This document shows, in pieces, positions 12,866-24,352 of a DNA stretch of 64,000 bases. Source of the stretch: Sinonovacula constricta (Eukaryota; Mollusca; Bivalvia; Cardiida; Solecurtidae); assembly GCA_007844125.1 (NCBI GenBank), contig CM017561.1, positions 32,291,889 through 32,355,888 on the forward strand, given 5' to 3'. The notes under the pieces are model-generated. The model saw only the letters and a list, made by a program, of their open reading frames with translations. It did not search any database and was not told the origin of the DNA. How positions within the stretch are numbered: position 1 is the stretch's first letter; each line of letters starts with the position of its first letter. A program made the translations under genes and the position numbers.

Positions 12866-13975
12866 GGGAGATTGAGAAAAATGTACAAGATGGGTTCATT
12901 GATAAAAGGACAACCATTAGAAATAAAAACCTAAAAACTAAATGCCAATCTTGTACAGGAGTTGACTGCTTATTGTTAAGACATTGGCTTTCTTCATAAG
13001 TATTCAACATAGAATAACAAACTTGAAAAAGAAGCTAATATACAAATTATAATCATTGGTAAAGAAGGAAAAATAATACCTTATATAGACGAGGACTTAC
13101 TTAGCCCTTGCAATAGAATAAAAGTCATGAAATGTACTGTTCTATGAAAGTAGGGAATCTTTCAGTAAGTATTAGTTATTTATACAAGAAGATCATTATT
13201 AACCCTTTGACATAGGCTAAATGTTCACACTATGAGTAACCTGTCCTGGCTCGTGGCAGACATTTTTTCAGTCATTGGAACAGACTGGTTACAAATGCCT
13301 GCACTGTGTTTTGACTTTTTGATGCAAATGCAGACTGGTATTCAAACAGATTGAGTGAAAGTTCATGATTTAATTGCACTATTCATGTGTCGAACTTGTG
13401 AATGTAACAGTTTAGTTGTTTAGCCTCAGTATTTGAACAAGCTTTAAGTAGTTTGTGGCTGTTTAGGTATAGGTCTCAGCTTGCACATTCAGAATAAATA
13501 CAGCAAGTGGCACATGGTATTTTTCTTAATTAATTTACCGTTAATATTTGCATAAATTATGCATTCATAAATATTTACACTGCAGGCTGCGAAACGCAGT
13601 TAAAAGGCTTGCAATAAAGTAATTGTACAGGCATGCTTGGAATGTAACTTGTTATCCTTAGATCTGATATTAAAAGAGGCCCTCAAAATTAAATTGTTCT
13701 GAAAATAAATCTTTAGGGAGGGAAATATTTTTTAATTACACCAAATTAATGTAGCTGAAAATATGATATTAGAAGCAAAATAAACATCCCTATTACGATA
13801 GTTAGAAGCAAAATAAACATCCCTATTACATAGTACATTCAAAATAGTGTTTACACACACATATGCATGTAGTTACATTATCACAAATTATCCACTTAGC
13901 AAAAAAATGTAGTTTTCTCTTTAGTGCAGTTTAGCAAATGTATTTATATGATTTTTGTTGTGTTTTTTTTTCCAG
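12866..13975. other. Non-coding stretch with a 33-bp tandem duplication
   Basis: AT-rich sequence ending in a polypyrimidine tract (13961-13973) that leads into the next exon candidate. Its only structure is the duplicated segment at 13769-13833. Confidence 0.55.
13769..13833 (+). repeat. 33-bp direct tandem duplication
   Basis: The segment beginning TTAGAAGCAAAATAAACATC (13769-13801) is repeated immediately at 13802-13833 with a single-base deletion. This is a young local duplication with no coding content. Confidence 0.95.
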
Positions 13976-14010
13976 AGAATTGCTGCAAAGCTGAGATCTT
14001 ATTTTCTTAG
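13976..14010 (+). CDS. Putative 35-bp micro-exon
   Basis: A strong acceptor (eight T, then TTCCAG ending 13975) precedes 35 bp, and a perfect donor follows (AG|GTAAGTTATT at 14011). Only one frame is open, reading RIAAKLRSYFL, with phase 0 entry and phase 2 exit. The exit phase does not fit the exon at 18,849 but does fit the acceptor at 16,973. The exon could belong to an alternative transcript or to an upstream part of the same gene with a missing connector. Very short exons are easy to produce by chance, so confidence is limited. Confidence 0.35.
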
Positions 14011-16276
14011 GTAAGTTATTGAAAATGTTAACAAAATCTACTTGTTTTTAAAGCCAATTTTCAGGTTTTAGTTATTATATATTTTATGCAAGGTAAAAAA
14101 GTACACTTGGAAAAATAATGTTATCATAAAATAAGATAAACTGGAATGATTTACAGTTAGTTTGGGAATATACAATATTATATCCAAACTCAAAAAGCAG
14201 ACTGCCTTCTACTTACATGTGATTGTAGGAAAATGGGACCAACTTCACATTATATGCATAACACTTAAAAAGTTAAGTCTGATCTGAGAGCTGGCATTTA
14301 GCTTTCTGTATCCCAATACAACTTTTACCTGACATAGTTAACCCCTGTGCACACAGTTTCCTTTTAAGCTAGCCATATTGAATCTATCTGGCACTAATAT
14401 CCCAACCAAACTTCAGTCTGACAGCACGCATCTTTGATGTGTGAAATTGAAGGACATGTTTGCTTTTCAAGAGTTTAATTTAAAAGTCTAAAGATCTCAC
14501 AAATACATGCAAACAAAATAAAACCTAGCCAATGATTCTTGCCAAGGTTTGAAGGCTTTTATTGAATTATCAGATGAAAAGTTGATGGTTATCTAAGAGC
14601 CCAAGTATTAGAAGTGTCCCTGGTATATTCATTAACGACTTACTGACACCAGTCAACCCAGTACCATTCTTATACATTGAAACATTAGATGTACTGACCC
14701 ACTCATTCTGCTGTAAAACATGTTCAATGAAACTACATCTTTTAAATGGTCAAAGTTTGATATGGTGTTTTCTAAATTTGGCTTTATAATTAAAGATAAT
14801 GTCTGGTTAGAAACAAAGACACCTATCCATAAAGAAAGCAAAGAAAAAAGTACCACGCAATAGAATATTCCTTAAAAAAAACATTACTTTATGACCAGAT
14901 AAAAATCCTTTCATTATTATAGGACTAAATAAAATTCGCTTACAAGCTTGATGGCAAAATTGATTGAACAATTTATTGTTCTTGATCTCTATTAGATAAG
15001 AAATCTCTTTTATCAATCACTGAAGTTGTATTCTAAGTTTGCAGTATTATCCTTATATTCCTTCCCTAATCTTGTGGAATGCTAGATATTGCGATATTCA
15101 TGTGAATGATAAATAAAAAGATTTAACAAGCTATCATAGGTGAGATCTACAATTGTTTATAGATTTTCGATAATGTTTCATGACAAAATCGTGAGATTGG
15201 AGTGAATGACAGGTAAAGTCCGTGGTATAAAAAGCACTATCGTTGACTATCAGTTGACTGAGTCCCTAAAAGTTTTTGACAGCTTGGGATTTACTTGTGC
15301 CACTGTTGACAAGCGTAAAACGTGCAGCATGCATTGTTTTGATACCATGGTCGTCATGCTAGGTTACATACTTGTAGCTCCATGCATGTCATGTAGACGA
15401 ACATACCTAGGTTGTCGAGACAGACCTGAAATATTTTGGGGGGGGGTGTTTTTTTCCCCTAACTTTTTAAAGAAAAGATTGAATGTTTCAGTAGATATTA
15501 ATCAATTTATTTGTGTCAGTGAATTTTTTCCTGATCAGTTTGATGTAAGAATTAATGCAGGGAGAAAAAAAGACAGAAATTTTCAAAGATCTTCTGAATT
15601 CTAAAGAATTCTGGCAATCTAACATAAGCAGAAGCAGAGGACAGAAGCAGTGAATTGTAGTATAGATTACTGTTTTATAGACTAAAAAATTTTAACATTA
15701 CTATAACATTATTGAAGATTTTACCAACAAAAAGGAAAGCATTACAAAACTTACCTGACCTTAAAAGACTTACCCAAATGTGGTTAGTTACATAAACTTG
15801 CATGCCATTGTATAAAGCCAAAGGTTATGGTGCACTCCCACACAAACAGAGATGATGTTTCAATAAAAGTCAAATATACTTTTACATGGAAACGTCCAAG
15901 TTTTGCGCTATGATGAATTGACAGAAATTGGTCTAAAATAGTGTGGGAAAATCAGGGAGAAGAAAGTGCTCATTTTACAGTTGAATGTCTGAAATTTCAC
16001 CAGTGGTTGACCCATCATGCTACTGTAGATTCAGTTACTGTCAGAAGGGGAAGTCACAGCACCAGAACATGGGAACCATCGAAAGTCATGGCCCAGCTCT
16101 GATTGTACCTCACCTATACAATATTGGTGTTTTTTTCTGGTTAAGCCCTGGTTAACTAATGGTAAAGCTTTACTTGTACCTCACTCATACATCTCCCCTA
16201 AACTCATCAAACATTGGTGACAATTTAAGCTGTTATGTGGTAAACTCTTCACACTACATCAAGCACAGACAAAAAA
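14011..16276. other. Non-coding stretch with one 132-codon ORF
   Basis: The longest non-repetitive open frame in the window lies here (15206-15604, +, 132 codons). It crosses a run of nine G (15438-15446) and a run of seven T, has no recognisable domain or signal peptide, and has no splice sites at its ends. CpG content is raised at 15170-15420. I regard the frame as probably non-coding. The rest is AT-rich without structure. Confidence 0.5.
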
Positions 16277-16406
16277 GTGTAGATCTAGATCCACCAGCTC
16301 TCACTGCAGTCTCTTTCTTGTTGCTTAAAGTCTTATGATTAAATGGTGTAAATCTAGATCAGCCAGCTCTCACTGGAGTCTCTTAATTGTTGCTTAAAGT
16401 CTTATG
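16277..16406 (+). repeat. Tandemly duplicated half of the hairpin element
   Basis: Two units spaced 69 bp apart (starting 16277 and 16346) share GTGTAGATCTAGATC-like starts, CCAGCTCTCACTG, and TTGTTGCTTAAAGTCTTATG at their ends. The starts match the left arm of the dispersed hairpin family. No right arm follows. This is a second case in the window of tandem amplification beginning inside a hairpin copy. Confidence 0.75.
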
Positions 16407-16972
16407 TTTTTGTATTGTTTGGTTAAAAATGTAACAAGATTATTGTGAATGCCACTCCCAGCTTGGATTTCAGATCTTGTAGAGAGAGAGAAAATGGAAA
16501 GACCTGTATCACACTTGTATGCATCTATCCTTACATCTTGTTGAAATATTGGGGGTAAATTTGAAACAAAAAACAACATCATATTCCAGACATACTCCAA
16601 GAGAAATTCTTGCCTTCATTGCTGACCTATTTTCCTCATATACCTGTCAGACTTTATTTTCATGCATTTGGAGAACAGTTTCAATTTTAGTTTGATATGA
16701 CAGTTGCAAAGGGACAGGAAAAAATCTTGAAAGGAATGTTATATTTTTTGTGGCTGTCAAATCTTGTGAAGGACTGAGTTGTCAAAGTTGGTTTATATAT
16801 CCTGATAAGCCCTGCCTTTGACTTTCTGTTTTTACTTTTTAATATAATGAAACTATTCTATAATTGAAATTATCCTTTCCCTTCATTATGGACACTCGCT
16901 GTCTACACAGGCATTGTTTACCCTTAAATTAGTAATTTGACCATTTATTTTAAATGTTGTTGTTTTTTCCAG

Positions 16973-17135
16973 AGCCAGGGCTTTGTATCATGTTAATATC
17001 ATTTTTTTCTTTGCATACTTAGCTAAAGCCTTGATTTATGACATAATTCCTATTCATAAAATTGAATTTCATAGCAAATATTCCCAAGCAAAGCAACTCT
17101 GTTCAATTTCCAGTTCGTGGCTGACTTTTAAATAA
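16973..17135 (+). CDS. Possible terminal exon, 53 codons
   Basis: The acceptor TTGTTGTTTTTTCCAG ends at 16972. Entered in phase 2, as the exon ending 14010 would require, the frame stays open for 53 codons (starting ARALYHVNIIFFFAYLAKAL) and stops at TAA 17133-17135. The beginning is hydrophobic and could be a membrane segment. The sequence is AT-rich and has no recognisable family, so an open frame of this length may be chance. No donor follows, so if real it is a terminal exon. Confidence 0.2.
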
Positions 17136-18848
17136 GCAAACCATTTGTTATCTATTTTGTGACATTTAAACATTGACTTACCAGTTAATATTATTTTGAG
17201 CTTTTTGCATAGTTTTGTGAATTTAAGGAATTGAATTACCTAACCAACATTGACAAAACTTGTGACTCACAGGTTTTTGTGTGTTTATTTTTTGACCAAT
17301 CAAAACAAAGCTGGATATGCCATCTGTGGTAGAGTATGGCAGGTTTGTGGTTCCCTGCACTGTGTCATCTTAGGGAACTGGCCCTTTTGTCCACTATGGT
17401 CCTTTATCCTAAAACATTTCTATATCTTTATACTTTTTTCTTAAAACTACATGAAAAACACAGAAGCAAATAGTGCAGATCATGATAAGAAAGTTTCTGG
17501 CAGAAGCTGGCTCATCTGGATATCTGCTTTATGCCTTAGCTTGCTAAATTTGTGATTAGCAGGAAAGGATTAAAGCTAATATGTAATGACAGGTTCTGAC
17601 GCTGAGATTTTTATCATTTTATTTTTAAATATGTAGCCACGCGCTTGAGTGCCTACAGAAGACAACATAGGCTACCTAGCGTGTGTCATGGAGCGAAGTG
17701 AATTACGATGTATACAGTTTCCATTTGATGTGACGCAAAATTTAATTTGATACCTTGCCACTGGGGGCTTGTAATATTGAAGCACATAGTGGCTGGATTT
17801 GAAAGAAAAATTCCTAGGGTACTCTGTGATGAATCACCATTTTAATCCATCCAATATTATAACAATCTCTTGGGGTATTGAGAACTCTGTAGGCTTTGCA
17901 TTTATTTGGCAATAATTTCATTTTGTTTATTCTGTTTTATAGGATAAGTTGTATGCAGTAAGAAAACAAGAAGTATGCTGTAAATGATCCTTTCAAGGAA
18001 TATAGCTTAAGGCAGACAGTATTATTATCATAACTGAATAAAGCAGAAAAATTGCAATTTTTTAAATCTTCTGGAACAAAACACATACAACAAAAACATG
18101 ATTATATAGCAGGAAAATCAAAATGGATAAATATTTTTTTCTGAATGTAATATAAATAAATCTGTATGTTGCTGGACTGTTCTTTAAGTGAACACTTTTT
18201 ATATTTATTTTTGCCTTGAAGGAAGCCTTATAAATGTCCTATTTCTGTACATCACAGGTTTTAGAAGTGCTGGTAAAATAATCTTAAAATACAAGGCACA
18301 TTACTTGTCTTGATTTTAAATGAAGTTCCCATTTTATGAAATTAGTTTCCTAATCTTTTGAAGGCAGACCAGAAAAAAAAATGTGTAAAGACTCCATAAA
18401 ACTTTGAGCAGTATTCATTTTTTGCTTGACATGAAATAAAAGATCTACATCTTTAAAGTTTTCATTACTCGTTTTAGATTATTTACGATGGTCTAAGAGG
18501 CTATCAAGGATTTTGGTTCCCTAGCACGTGTGGAAATCCAATATACATTTGCTTGCGAATTAGCATTGCTTTGAAAGTAAATCTCAAACCCTGATAATTT
18601 AATTATATCTAAATGAGACCTTCTCTAGTGATGACAATTTTGCAGCTTGATATATTTGTGTCGTTCGTGAGGCTTCATTCATCGCTAGATAAATAAATCG
18701 TGCTTCTCTTGAACCTTTCTGAGTGTCGAGAGAAAGAAAACATATCTATTTAAGACATAAATATACAGACATCGTGATTATAGTTTTGTGCCTTATCACT
18801 AAGAAGGCATTACATAATATTTACACAGCATACTTTATCTGGCTTCAG
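17136..18848. other. Non-coding stretch with one hairpin element
   Basis: Contains the hairpin copy at 17466-17534 and a small CpG-rich patch at 17595-17755. CpG increases again from about 18480 towards the exon candidate at 18849. No other gene signal is seen. Confidence 0.5.
17466..17575 (+). repeat. Dispersed hairpin element, diverged
   Basis: The left arm GCAAATAGTGCAGATC is intact. The loop keeps CAGAAGCTGGCTCATCTGGA and the right arm has decayed to TATCTGCTTTATGC. The downstream module TTAGCAGGAAAG is recognisable. Confidence 0.7.
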
Positions 18849-18923
18849 GTGGCCATCGGTGAAGAAAAGGGTGGGCCGCCTCACAAAATGATTTGCAATA
18901 GATCAGTCCTCAGGTCACTTAAG
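18849..18923 (+). CDS. Putative 75-bp exon (model A, exon 1 of those seen)
   Basis: The acceptor TTTATCTGGCTTCAG ends at 18848 and the donor AAG|GTAAGC begins at 18924. Of three frames only one is open: 25 codons starting VAIGEEKGGPPHKM and ending SVLRSLK, with phase 0 on both sides. The peptide is basic and polar. The exit phase matches the next candidate, 19,659, which encodes a membrane helix, so this would be the flanking (probably cytosolic) segment. GC and CpG content are higher than in the surrounding DNA. No family is recognised. Confidence 0.4.
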
Positions 18924-19658
18924 GTAAGCCACGAGAAAGCCTTCCCTGGTTAGAATCACTTGTAAAGACAACTTAAGACCACTGGATTTGTTGTGGCTTT
19001 TGTCTGCGTAATGAAATTGTCACTCAGTACTTCAAGGTATTTTCTGTGGGTTCTTCAGCTACACGTTATAGGTAGACGTTTGTGAGATGTACGAGAAAAA
19101 GGTTTTTAACGGGTTTTTTATACATGTGTGACAAACAGTGTATTGCATGGCCATACCCTTCAGATGTCATAAGTGGAGGATCGGGGTAACAAATGGTGCG
19201 GGGTTATCTGGTGGTTAGAGCTGCACAGATCCAAGGTTATCAGGCAGGAATCACTGGCAAATCACAGTCGTCAGATAAAGAAAGTTGTCTCCAAGTAGAT
19301 GGCAATTCTGTATGTCAAGTTTTCTACTGACCTTAACAAGGGGACAAACACAACCAAGGCCAGACATTCACACGGAAAAATATCAGTTACACTCGTTCAG
19401 TAAATGATCTAAATGATCAGTTATAAGAGCTTTGATCACTTTTTACAACATTGAATGAATAAAGCTTAATATACAGGAAGTATTTCCAGTAATGTCATTT
19501 ACTTTTATACATGTCACTTATTTTTTTATTTTATGTCACTTTTTTTATTTGTGCACATTTTGAAACTAAATGTTTTCTATTCTGACAGAATTTAATAATG
19601 GTATGATATTAAATACATGCATTGAATAAAAATGATCAAGCCTATGCATACATTGTAG

Positions 19659-19758
19659 GTTCATCTTCTACTGGCGGCCACTGGATCAGGAGTAGCACTG
19701 ATAACAGCTTTGGCTTTTGTAATTTGTGTCATTGTATTATTCTGCAGTGCATGTAGCT
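19659..19758 (+). CDS. Putative 100-bp exon encoding a transmembrane helix (model A)
   Basis: AG at 19657-19658 is followed by 33 codons and a donor GTAAGC at 19759. The frame begins VHLLLAATGSG, runs through about 20 hydrophobic residues (ALITALAFVICVIVLF) and ends CSACS, so cysteines sit at the membrane edge where palmitoylation is common. Entry is phase 0, as supplied by the exon ending 18923, and exit is phase 1. The in-frame TAG directly before 19659 means the frame opens only at the acceptor. The polypyrimidine tract is weak, which lowers confidence. T-rich DNA easily encodes hydrophobic residues, though GC is raised in the first half. Confidence 0.35.
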
Positions 19759-19759
19759 G

Positions 19760-20306
19760 TAAGCAAAACTTAACAATTACAAATGTAGTATGTGTTTGTA
19801 GCTAGGGAGGCAGGATAGGGGTGTCAAAAACCCAATTAGATGAAATAATCTTACAGTACTGGCGATGGACGAGAATTCAATTGTGCATATTGAATTGACT
19901 TGTATAATCATTTTTTTCTTTTAATTAAAGGCCACATTAATCATCTATAACTGACATAAGTGTTGATGAACAAATGGCCGCAGATCCATCAAAGTCAATG
20001 TGCTCAACTTGCTTTACTTTAGTGGGGCCTTATTTGTTTGTTATTGCCTTATGCTGAAGTGCTGTTTTAAAACATTTTTTGCATTAATCACAATTTATCA
20101 CATGTTATATATTAGTTTAAACAATACATATGATCATATAAGACATAATTAGAATTAGCTTAATATGAAAAAGTTCATGACTCTGAGCCTTCTTTCTTTC
20201 CCTGTTTTCGGGAGTATCATTATCCCTTTATCAGCAGTTATAGTAATACTTCCAATACACAAAGGTAACAATAATGGCAATAATTATTTTCATTATGGTC
20301 AATACT
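19760..20306. other. Non-coding stretch
   Basis: No repeat or splice-framed segment is seen. If model A is right, this is the start of an intron of about 15.5 kb reaching 35,239. Confidence 0.5.
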
Positions 20307-20748
20307 GAGCTTGGAAACAACATAATCAGTTACCTTTAAGGTTGTTTTGAGACAATCCTGAGCTTGGAAACAACATAATCAGTTACCTTTAAGGCTGTTT
20401 TGAGACAATCCTGAGCTTGGAAACAACATAATCAGTTACCTTTAAGGTTGTTTTGAGACAATCCTGAGCTTGGAAACAACATAATCAGTTACCTTTAAGG
20501 TTGTTTTGAGACAATCCTGAGCTTGGAAACAACATAATCAGTTACCTCTAAGGCTGTTTTGAGACAATCCTTAGCTTGAAAACAACATAATCAGTTACCT
20601 TTAAGGCTGTTTTGAGACAATCCTGAGCTTGGAAACAACATAATCAGTTACCTTTAAGGCTATTTTGAGACAATCCTTAGCTTGGAAACAACATAATCAG
20701 TTACCTTTAAGGCTATTTTGAGACAATCCTGAGCTTGGAAACAACATA
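20307..20748 (+). repeat. 53-bp tandem array, 8.3 copies
   Basis: Each unit starts GAGCTTGGAAACAACATAAT, continues through CAGTTACCTTTAAGG and ends GAGACAATCCT. Copies are nearly identical: GTTG/GCTG/GCTA variation in the middle, CTGAG versus TTAG at the junction and a single CTTGAAAAC variant. This indicates recent expansion. The array ends in a partial unit before TGGTTCAAG. Confidence 0.97.
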
Positions 20749-23140
20749 ATTGGTTCAAGAATTGGCTTTACTGGATCCCTCTCTAATCACCTGGGTTTAA
20801 GTTCTTCTCATGTTAAATACCTGTATAATAATGAGGGTTTTCCTGCCAACCCATAGCCTATTACTGGATCTAGGTACGAAGAAGAACAGAAGTTGCCATA
20901 GTGACCATTATTTTGTGGGTGTGACCTGGGTTTAAAAAGGGTAGCTTAAGCTCAAGATTGAATATTCTTCAGGAAAAAATTACTTAAATAAAAGGAATAC
21001 GGTTGTAACAAGACATATGACTCAATTGATAAATATATAAAATGAGGAGATATAATATTATTTAAATAAAATGGGAAGGAAACTATTTATTCTAAAAATA
21101 TATTTAGGAGGTAAGGTAAAATTGATTTTGAAGCCAATTCATTTACTTGTCTAAATTTTTTATTTATATAATTTAAACAAAATTGTGAAGTGTGAAACCT
21201 GTGTAATGAAATTACTTCATTTTAATGTATTAATGAAGCATTTTGATTGTGTTTTATCTTTAAGTATAGTTCATCTCGAAGTAAGCTTCATGAATAATTG
21301 TTCTGCAAGACAGTGGGAAGGTCAATTTCTTTTCTTCTCATCTTTGAATATTTAATGCTATTGCTTTAATGTCAACCACAAGTGTTATGATAGCTATGTT
21401 TTCTGCTTATTACTTTCTTTGGATCATTTCTTTTCACACATTGGTAATGCAGAATAAGCAAAAGATGGCACATTTTGCATAATGAATACATTAAAGCATT
21501 TGTCTAGACTAGATTGAACCCTCTTCTGCATTAAGTGACCATTAAATATGCCAAATCTGCTTGGTTTGTAATGAGACAAAATCATTAATAATGGCTCCAA
21601 ATGCACAGGGTTTAAAACGACAGGAGATTTTAAAAGTAGATGAAATAGAATGTAAACGTTGAAAAGAGCATAATTGTAAATAGATGCAGCACTGGAATGT
21701 AGATAGATTTATGATATGTACTATTTATAGAGATGTAGCTATTGCTGAAACATTAATAGGTACAAATAAAAACAGGAAAGTACAAACTAATTAATGTTAA
21801 AAAACACCATAACATTCAAGTTTAAATAAAAGTTCATAGATGTTTACATTAATAAGTACAATTTTATAAATATTTAAATAAGGGGGTATTATATACATGA
21901 CTAAGTTTAAACAATTTTAAGTATGGGAAAGAAAAAAATGACACATTTTGGCATTATTATTTTTTTCTAAGTACAAATTGTTAAAATCAAACAACTTGTA
22001 ACTTCATTTATAGAATTCCAGTTAGATTTGTTTAAGTTCTTTTTAATCTGAACATTAATATCATCAAGTTGAAACATTTTGTATGCAGGGCAATATTGAA
22101 CAGATGACTAATCTAACAATAGAAGCATCCGTCTATTCTCTCTGACATTACATCAAAACACTGAGATTATGATCATGCTTGTTTATTCTAACAGTTAGTT
22201 TGCAGTAAAAACAATAGATCTGTTACAGTTGCTTACCGATGAATGTCCCTTGACACTGATCTTATCTGTTAACAGACATAGAACATCGATCTTGTATGGC
22301 GAAAACTTCGTTTGGGGCTCAATAGTGGAACTCGTCCACAGATGCCATGTGACTTGCATTATGGGATAACCAATTAGAAAACTTTATTAATTAGTTTCTG
22401 GCTGTCACCCAGATGTTCAAAAACAGTCATTGCTCTGATGTTATCACTAAAAAACAGTAGTAATTCGTCACGGTTTATTGACAAACAAGTACTACTTCAT
22501 ACAAATGCCATGCCATTGAGTCAAAGATTCAGTGTCAAGTGTCCCCTGTTATAAATATATTTATAAAACTTATGTTCCATAATAATCATAGATCATGTAT
22601 CAATTTACTCGTAATGTGTGTAATTTTATCTGTACTCAATCACAACATAAAGAGGCCAACTGAGTATAATTGGTATAGGAGAGACTTAAGCTGTTAGTAT
22701 TGTACTAATTATTGATAAATGTTATGATTATAGGTCATGTTGCTAAGTCAGTACGATTAGAGTTGTTTGTGCTGAAACATGGCGCACGCCATTGCTATTA
22801 TGTTTTAATATGGTCTCTATCTCATTTGATGATCAGGCTATGATACCATAATCCTCTGCTTCATCTATTTGGCATTGCTTTAAGTGTTAAACCTTCGCCT
22901 ATCAAACTCTGACGTATAATATCTAGTAGGCCAAATGCTAGTTTAACTTGCACTGTTATTCTCAGTTTTTAACTGTTTATATTTAACAACCCAGTTAAAA
23001 AGGTCCTGTAAAGAAGTTTAAGTACTTAAATAACCTTGTCCTATGTTACTATATTAATTATGCTGTAAATGTGCTGTTACAAATTGTGGCGCCATGTCAT
23101 TTTCATATTAAAATCTCAAAACAGGCTTAAAGGTACAGTA
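20749..23140. other. AT-rich non-coding stretch
   Basis: No array, SINE or exon is recognised. A modest CpG-containing segment lies at 22230-22345. Short frames such as 21424-21606 (-) are uninformative. Confidence 0.5.
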
Positions 23141-23315
23141 TGTAGAAAGGATATTAGATTTAATAATTAGTTGTATATAGAAGAGATTTTAGATTTAATC
23201 AGTTTATCCATATAGGAGGGACTTAAGATTAAGTAAGTAGATCCATATACAGTAGGAAAGATTTTAGATTTAATGAGTAGATCCATATTGGAAGGATTTT
23301 AGATTTAATAAGTAC
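23141..23315 (+). repeat. Degenerate repeat of about 50 bp, 4-5 copies
   Basis: Recurring GATTTTAGATTTAAT followed by AAGTAGATCCATAT and GGAAG. Copies differ considerably and unit length varies by several bases. The final copy ends near AATAAGTAC. Confidence 0.8.
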
Positions 23316-23490
23316 AAGCTGTCAACTGATTCTTTAATTTCTCCTATTATTTGGATCAAAATCCTATGTTCTGAAAAACCTCCTATATTTCCCCCATTTT
23401 CCTTATTGTATTTAAATATTTCTATATTTTTTAATAAATAAAAAGTGTATTATTGCTTTGGTACTGCTTTTGGCTTCTTCTTTTTTACAG

Positions 23491-23604
23491 GTAATTTCTA
23501 TGCCTGCAACAGCATCACAATCCTTCAGACAATGCTGCTGTGCTCCTCTTCGTCATCTGTATGGTCACCTTGCAAGGCAGTGCAATAGGACACAGGTCTT
23601 TTAG
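23491..23604 (+). CDS. Possible alternative terminal exon, low support
   Basis: A strong acceptor (CTTCTTCTTTTTTACAG, ending 23490) opens a GC-richer segment. Two frames are open. Entered in phase 1, as the exon ending 19758 would require, it gives a Cys/Ser-rich peptide (NFYACNSITILQTMLL and onward) with TAG at 23586-23588. Entered in phase 0 it gives VISMPATASQSF and onward with TAG at 23602-23604. It could be an alternative 3' end for model A or an unspliced repeat fragment, because similar CTCCTATATTT sequences flank it on both sides (about 23386 and 23868). Confidence 0.2.
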   Translation, partial: VISMPATASQSFRQCCCAPLRHLYGHLARQCNRTQVF

Positions 23605-24030
23605 GTGACCATTCAGATGATGGTGATGTGCTTTACAGCGGCCTTCTGCCTGGATTGTGATGCTGTTGTTCAAAGTTAATGGTTTACTTCATTTTTACGG
23701 TCAACATTTTGCACATTGATTATTTTAGAAACAATAAGTGTAAAGGTAAGAATTATTAGTGTAAGTGCCAGTAAATTAAACTATTTAAGTTGGAAACTCC
23801 TATAATTTGCTTCAAAACTATCCAAAAACTCCTATATTTGTTGCAAACATATTCCTATATTCCTCCTATATTTTGGAGAAGACATTGTTTAGAGCCTGTA
23901 AGTTAATCCATATTGGATTTACATACATGAAGCTATTTCATTATTAATTTAGATATAATCACAATCTACTTTAAACAAATTTCATTGTCTTGAGGAGCTT
24001 GTTTACATGCCCAATAACTTACAAGTGTAC

Positions 24031-24352
24031 AACACCTATTGTACTGGACCTGGTAGTGCAATCGGTAGAACGTCGGCTCCAGGGAGACCCTGGCTTCGAA
24101 CTTTAGCCCTGACACAGCAGTCATAAAAAATGGTATACCGTGCTAACGCTCAAGCAGATATAAGGGTAGTTACACAACTGGTTGGCCCAGTGTCAGGATA
24201 ATGTGACTGGGTGTGGTATTATGCCAGGTGTTCATGGCATGATATACTCAGAGAAGGCAGCACTATAGCTGCTTCAAGTGGACACCATCTTCAGATAATT
24301 GAAATAATGTTGCTGGGATGATAAACCCCACAAACAAACAAACACCTGTTGT
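24031..24352 (+). mobile_element. Full-length tRNA-derived SINE with target-site duplication
   Basis: The body spans about 24043-24340. The tRNA-like head has an A-box-like TAGTGCAATCGG and a B-box-like GCTTCGAAC. The central part contains CAGTGTCAGGATAATGTGAC, similar to the conserved central domains of molluscan SINEs, and the 3' end is ATGATAAACCCC with a CAAA-type tail. Flanking 12-mers AACACCTATTGT (24031-24042) and AACACCTGTTGT (24341-24352) match at 11 of 12 positions, as expected for a LINE-mobilised insertion. It is non-autonomous and encodes nothing. Confidence 0.9.

Noticed and set aside
15206..15604. 132-codon ORF as a gene
   Set aside because: Longest non-repeat frame, but it crosses G9 and T7 homopolymers, has no domain, promoter or splice signals, and its length is not exceptional for 64 kb searched in six frames.
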